DNA of 64,000 nt from Sphingomonadales bacterium (GTDB taxonomy: Bacteria; Pseudomonadota; Alphaproteobacteria; SMXS01). The stretch is from NCBI GenBank assembly GCA_022844405.1, contig JALHLV010000008.1, forward strand, positions 86,630 through 150,629, in the 5' to 3' direction. The notes beneath the pieces are model-generated. The model searched no databases, had not been told where the DNA came from, and saw only the letters and a program-made list of their open reading frames with translations. Position numbers and translations under genes: made by a program. Shown here piece after piece: positions 61,232 through 64,000 of this stretch (positions are counted from its first letter, which is position 1; the number at the start of each line of letters is the position of its first letter).

Positions 61232-62131
61232 ATGAGCAGGCTCTGCGAGGGTCGTGTCTGTATCGTCACGGGCGCGGGACGCGGCATCGGCCGCGAATAT
61301 GCCAAACTGTTGAGCGCGCACGGCGCCAAGGTGCTGGTCAACGACCTGGGCGGCAGCGAGAGCGGCACGGGCGCCGACAAGACGCCCGCCCAGTCCGTGG
61401 TCGACGAGGTCAAGGCCGCCGGCGGCGATGCGGTCGCAAACTATGACGACGTTTCCGACTTCAAGGCCGCCAAGCGGATGATCGACCAGGCCGTCGAGAC
61501 CTGGGGCAAGCTGGACGTGGTGATCAACAACGCCGGCATCCTGCGCGACCGCATGCTGGTCAACATGACCGAGGAGGAATGGGACGCGGTGATCAAGGTG
61601 CACCTGAAGGGCACCTTCGGCCCGGCCCATCACGCCGCCGCCCACTGGCGCGACGTGGTCAAGCAGACCGGCGCGCCGGTCGATGCGCGGATCATCAATA
61701 CGTCGTCGGTGTCGGGCATCTACGGCAATATCGGCCAGACCAATTACGGCGCGGCCAAGCAGGGCATCGCGGCGTTCAGCATCATCGCCGCCCGCGAGCT
61801 GCGCCGCTACGGCATCACCGTCAACTGCATCGCACCCGGCGCGCTCACCCGCCTCACGGAAAACCTGCGCGAGCGCACCGAGGAGGAGAAGAAGCAGGGC
61901 GACCCGTTCTGGATCGCGCCCATCGTCACCTGGCTGGCGAGCACCGAATCGAAGGACGTCACCGGCCGCATGTTCGAGGCCTCGGGCCGCATCCTGGCCA
62001 TCGCCGAAGGCTGGCACCGCGGCCCCATCACCGAACCCGTCGCCGACCCCGCCAATCTCGGCCCGGTGGTCGCAAAGCTGGTGGCCAAGGCGCGCAAGAA
62101 CGCCGGCATGGACGGCATGGACCTGGACTAG
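61232..62131 (+). CDS. Short-chain dehydrogenase/reductase (MFE-2-like 3-hydroxyacyl-CoA type)
   Basis: A 299-residue SDR. The cofactor loop TGAGRGIGREYAKLL is followed by VNDLGG, the combination typical of the dehydrogenase part of multifunctional enzyme 2; NNAGILRD and the catalytic NTSSVSGIYGNIGQTNYGAAKQ (Ser, Tyr, Lys) are intact. It may oxidise a 3-hydroxyacyl-CoA or steroid alcohol. I start at ATG 61232 with AGAGAGGGA upstream. It is the first gene of a tight operon with a SnoaL-like and an LLM-type gene (12- and 10-base gaps). Confidence 0.92.
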   Translation: MSRLCEGRVCIVTGAGRGIGREYAKLLSAHGAKVLVNDLGGSESGTGADKTPAQSVVDEVKAAGGDAVANYDDVSDFKAAKRMIDQAVETWGKLDVVINNAGILRDRMLVNMTEEEWDAVIKVHLKGTFGPAHHAAAHWRDVVKQTGAPVDARIINTSSVSGIYGNIGQTNYGAAKQGIAAFSIIAARELRRYGITVNCIAPGALTRLTENLRERTEEEKKQGDPFWIAPIVTWLASTESKDVTGRMFEASGRILAIAEGWHRGPITEPVADPANLGPVVAKLVAKARKNAGMDGMDLD

Positions 62132-62143
62132 AAGGAAAATCCG

Positions 62144-62638
62144 ATGAGTGACTTCACCGCCGACGAGATCAAGCGGCTGCGCGCGCTGCTGGATATCGAC
62201 GACATCCGCAAGCTGGGCCTGCTCTATTCCCAGCTGCAGGATCACGGCTACCTCGACCGCCTCGCCGACATCTTCACCGAGGACGCGCTGTGCGAGTTCG
62301 GCCCCTACGGCACCTGGAACGGCCGCGAGGAGCTGCGAAAGAATTTCGCCCAGGTGAAGCAGGACATGGGCGGCGAGGCGTTCAGCGCCCTGCACGCCAA
62401 CTCGCACCACTGGGTGGAGCTGACCGGCCCGACCACCGCCGTGGGCCGCCGCTACCTGCTCGACTTGGTGACCGGACGGCCCAAGGACGACCATCCGTTC
62501 ATCTGGCTGGGCCTTTACGACGAGGCGTACCGCAAGGTGAACGGCGCGTGGAAGATCGCCCGCACCAGCCTGCAGTTCATGTGGCCGGAGCGGCATTTCA
62601 GCCGCGGCTTCCCGGGCGAGTTCCCGCCCAAGGCCTAG
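62144..62638 (+). CDS. SnoaL-like/NTF2-fold protein
   Basis: A 164-residue NTF2-fold protein. The layout LLYSQLQDHGYLDRLADIFTEDALCEFGPYGTWNG and HANSHHWVELTGPTTAVGRRYLLD is typical of SnoaL-like dehydratase/isomerase-type proteins. Several His and Asp residues line the expected pocket, but no known catalytic pair can be assigned. It lies 12 bases after the SDR and 10 bases before the LLM-type gene, so it probably acts in the same pathway. Confidence 0.82.
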   Translation: MSDFTADEIKRLRALLDIDDIRKLGLLYSQLQDHGYLDRLADIFTEDALCEFGPYGTWNGREELRKNFAQVKQDMGGEAFSALHANSHHWVELTGPTTAVGRRYLLDLVTGRPKDDHPFIWLGLYDEAYRKVNGAWKIARTSLQFMWPERHFSRGFPGEFPPKA

Positions 62639-62648
62639 GAGCGCTTCC

Positions 62649-63770
62649 ATGCATGTGGGGCTCGGCATGAACTTCCAGGCGCTGGACGGCAAGATGTCCG
62701 ACGCCGAGGTCTATGAGTTCGAGCTGGGGCTCGCGGCACGGGCCGAGGCGTTGGGCTACGACAGCATCTGGACGCCGGAGCACCACTTCACCGACTACAT
62801 GATGACGCCCAATGTGCCCCAGTTCCTGTCGTGGATCGCCGGCCAGACGACGACGATCCGGCTGGGCACCATGGTGACGGTGCTGCCGTGGCACGACCCG
62901 GTCCGCGTGGTGGAGAACTTCACCCTGCTCGATCATCTGTCGAAGGGCCGGGCGATCCTGGGGCTCGGCCGCGGCCTCGGCCAGGTAGAGTTCAACGCCT
63001 TCCGGGTGAAGATGGCGGAATCGCGCCGCCGGTTCACCGAATACACCGAGGCCATCGTCACCGCGCTGGAGACCGGCGTGATCGAGCATGACGGCGAGCT
63101 CTACAAGCAGCCGCGCACCCGCATCCGGCCCGGCCCCTATGCCAGCTTCAAGGGACGGCGCTTCGCCTCGTCCAACTCGCCGGATTCGCTCGACCTGATC
63201 GCCCGGCTCGGGCTGGGCGCCATGATCATCGCCCAGAAGCCCTGGGACAAGGTGATCGTCGACCTGGACCGGTACCGCAAGCGCTTCCTTGAGGTGAACG
63301 GCGAGGAGGCGCCCAAGCCGGTCCTCGCCATGTTCGTCTGCGTCAGCGAGGATCCGGCCGAGGCCGAGCGCATGCGCCGGGTCTACATCCAGCGCTACGC
63401 GCGCTCGACCATCGAGCACTACGAGTTCGACAATGTGGGATTTTCAGAGATCGAGGGCTACGAGTACTACGCCGGCCTCGCCAAATTGATCAACAAGCTG
63501 GGCATCGACGGCTTCAACGACATCCTGGCCGACCTGCAGGCCTGGGGCACGCCGGACAAGGTCGCCGACACGCTGCTCCGCTACGTGGACCTGGCCCAGG
63601 CCGGCGGCCTGCTGGTGCAGCTCTGCTTCGGCGGCATGGAGAAGGACGTGGCGCAGGCGAACTACGAGCTGTTCGCGGAAAAGGTGCTGCCGCGCCTCAA
63701 GGCCTACGACGTGGGCGGCGACCTGGGCGTACCGTACAGCCCGGCCGTGCAGTACGCGGCGGCGGAATAG
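62649..63770 (+). CDS. LLM-class flavin-dependent oxidoreductase
   Basis: A 373-residue bacterial luciferase-like monooxygenase. The TIM-barrel start MHVGLGMNFQ, EALGYDSIWTPEHHFTDY and TIRLGTMVTVLPWHDPVRVVE are typical, followed by GRAILGLGRGLGQVEFNAF. It would use reduced flavin and oxygen to oxidise an organic substrate, such as a ketone or long-chain compound; the substrate is unknown. No flavin reductase is adjacent. It is the last gene of the SDR/SnoaL/LLM unit. Confidence 0.9.
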   Translation: MHVGLGMNFQALDGKMSDAEVYEFELGLAARAEALGYDSIWTPEHHFTDYMMTPNVPQFLSWIAGQTTTIRLGTMVTVLPWHDPVRVVENFTLLDHLSKGRAILGLGRGLGQVEFNAFRVKMAESRRRFTEYTEAIVTALETGVIEHDGELYKQPRTRIRPGPYASFKGRRFASSNSPDSLDLIARLGLGAMIIAQKPWDKVIVDLDRYRKRFLEVNGEEAPKPVLAMFVCVSEDPAEAERMRRVYIQRYARSTIEHYEFDNVGFSEIEGYEYYAGLAKLINKLGIDGFNDILADLQAWGTPDKVADTLLRYVDLAQAGGLLVQLCFGGMEKDVAQANYELFAEKVLPRLKAYDVGGDLGVPYSPAVQYAAAE

Positions 63771-63785
63771 CTATCCTCTACCCCA

Positions 63786-63885
63786 ACAATCTTGTCATTC
63801 CGGCGAAGGCCCATAGGCGTCAACTCAATGGACGGAATCCCTCTCATCGGCGAGAGGAGCCGCTTCGCGGCCACCCTCACCCTAA
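63786..63885. repeat. Intergenic repeat remnants
   Basis: The gap after the LLM-type gene contains a GTCATTCCGGCGAAGGC-type unit (63793-63811) and a GCGAGAGGAGCC...CCACCCTCACCCTAACC unit (63850-63886). The second resembles part of the repeat at 16684-16810. Both are typical dispersed intergenic sequences. No gene is seen. Confidence 0.5.
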
Positions 63886-64000
63886 CCCGGATTTCTCACG
63901 GAAAGTAGGTGCATCGGGGCTCTGAATCGGCGAAAGTTATTCTGCAACAAACACTTACCCGCTTGCAGAGGACTTCCCCGATGCCGACAGACTGTACCCC
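63886..64000 (+). mobile_element. Possible left end of an IS1380-like insertion sequence (partial)
   Basis: A distinct sequence begins at about 63886 with CCCGGATTTCTCACGGAAAG, directly abutting the repeat remnant. An open frame begins at ATG 63981 (MPTDCTP...), with AGAGGA upstream, and runs off the window. Both the end-like sequence and the N-terminus recall IS1380-family elements in Alphaproteobacteria, from memory and without alignment. Only 115 bases are available, so this is tentative. Confidence 0.35.
63981..64000 (+). CDS. Possible transposase start, truncated by window end
   Basis: Only six codons and two bases are seen (ATG CCG ACA GAC TGT ACC CC). AGAGGA lies 9 bases upstream. The assignment depends on the insertion-sequence reading of the preceding bases and cannot stand on its own. 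Confidence 0.25.

Noticed and set aside
1..64000. CRISPR arrays, tRNA and rRNA genes
   Set aside because: No regularly spaced direct repeats, cloverleaf-like sequences or rRNA segments were recognised by eye.

Overview
The window is 64 kb of high-GC, gene-dense bacterial DNA with very short intergenic gaps and many coupled or overlapping genes. The gene set suggests an alphaproteobacterium, perhaps Rhodospirillales- or Rhizobiales-like: homospermidine synthase, a hopanoid-type RND exporter (HpnN), the egtB-egtD pair, a MarR/MHS-style catabolic repertoire, and intergenic repeats of the kind common in that class. This placement is inferred from gene content only. I saw no rRNA, tRNA or CRISPR array.\n\nLayout. 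0-2.1 kb: GNAT acetyltransferase and homospermidine synthase. 2.1-3.1 kb: a compositionally distinct DUF3800 locus with its own promoter, operator-like palindrome and structured leader RNA. 3.1-4.4 kb: CbpA/CbpM co-chaperone pair. 4.5-8.2 kb: ydbH-ynbE-ydbL-type envelope lipid-transport operon. 8.3-15 kb: transglutaminase/DUF2126, circularly permuted ATP-grasp fused to an alpha-E domain, and a second transglutaminase, a predicted peptide-ligation system of unknown product. 15-23 kb: hemerythrin, MpaB-type oxygenase, tautomerase, thiolase, P450, epoxide-hydrolase-like enzyme and Zn-alcohol dehydrogenase. 23-27 kb: copper-type P-ATPase behind a CsoR-like operator, a CynX-type exporter and a solitary Phd-type antitoxin. 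27.3-30.7 kb: beta-oxidation pair. 30.9-33.2 kb: ergothioneine egtB-egtD. 33-42 kb: iron permease, SodC, membrane proteins of unknown function, two transporters, and N-formylglutamate amidohydrolase. 42-46 kb: a stand-alone transglutaminase, a broken higB with intact higA, a Rieske oxygenase and a methyltransferase.\n\n46.4-52.7 kb is the most coherent metabolic unit: an ethanolamine-type permease, a glutamine-synthetase-like ligase, an aldehyde dehydrogenase, an iron-type alcohol dehydrogenase and a class I glutamine amidotransferase, in one tight operon. The chemistry fits import of a small amino alcohol, gamma-glutamylation, two successive oxidations and release of glutamate plus an amino acid, in line with the gamma-glutamyl route proposed for ethanolamine in Streptomyces.\n\n52.9-64 kb: cold-shock protein with a clear terminator, CreA, an Acg-like nitroreductase, a ferritin-like protein, SnoaL-like and VOC proteins, a membrane-bound diguanylate cyclase, HpnN, and an SDR/SnoaL/luciferase-like catabolic operon. 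The last ~115 bases may be the left end of an insertion sequence cut by the window edge. Starts were re-chosen from Shine-Dalgarno position and family N-termini; several genes appear to use TTG, and one thiolase may use ATC.
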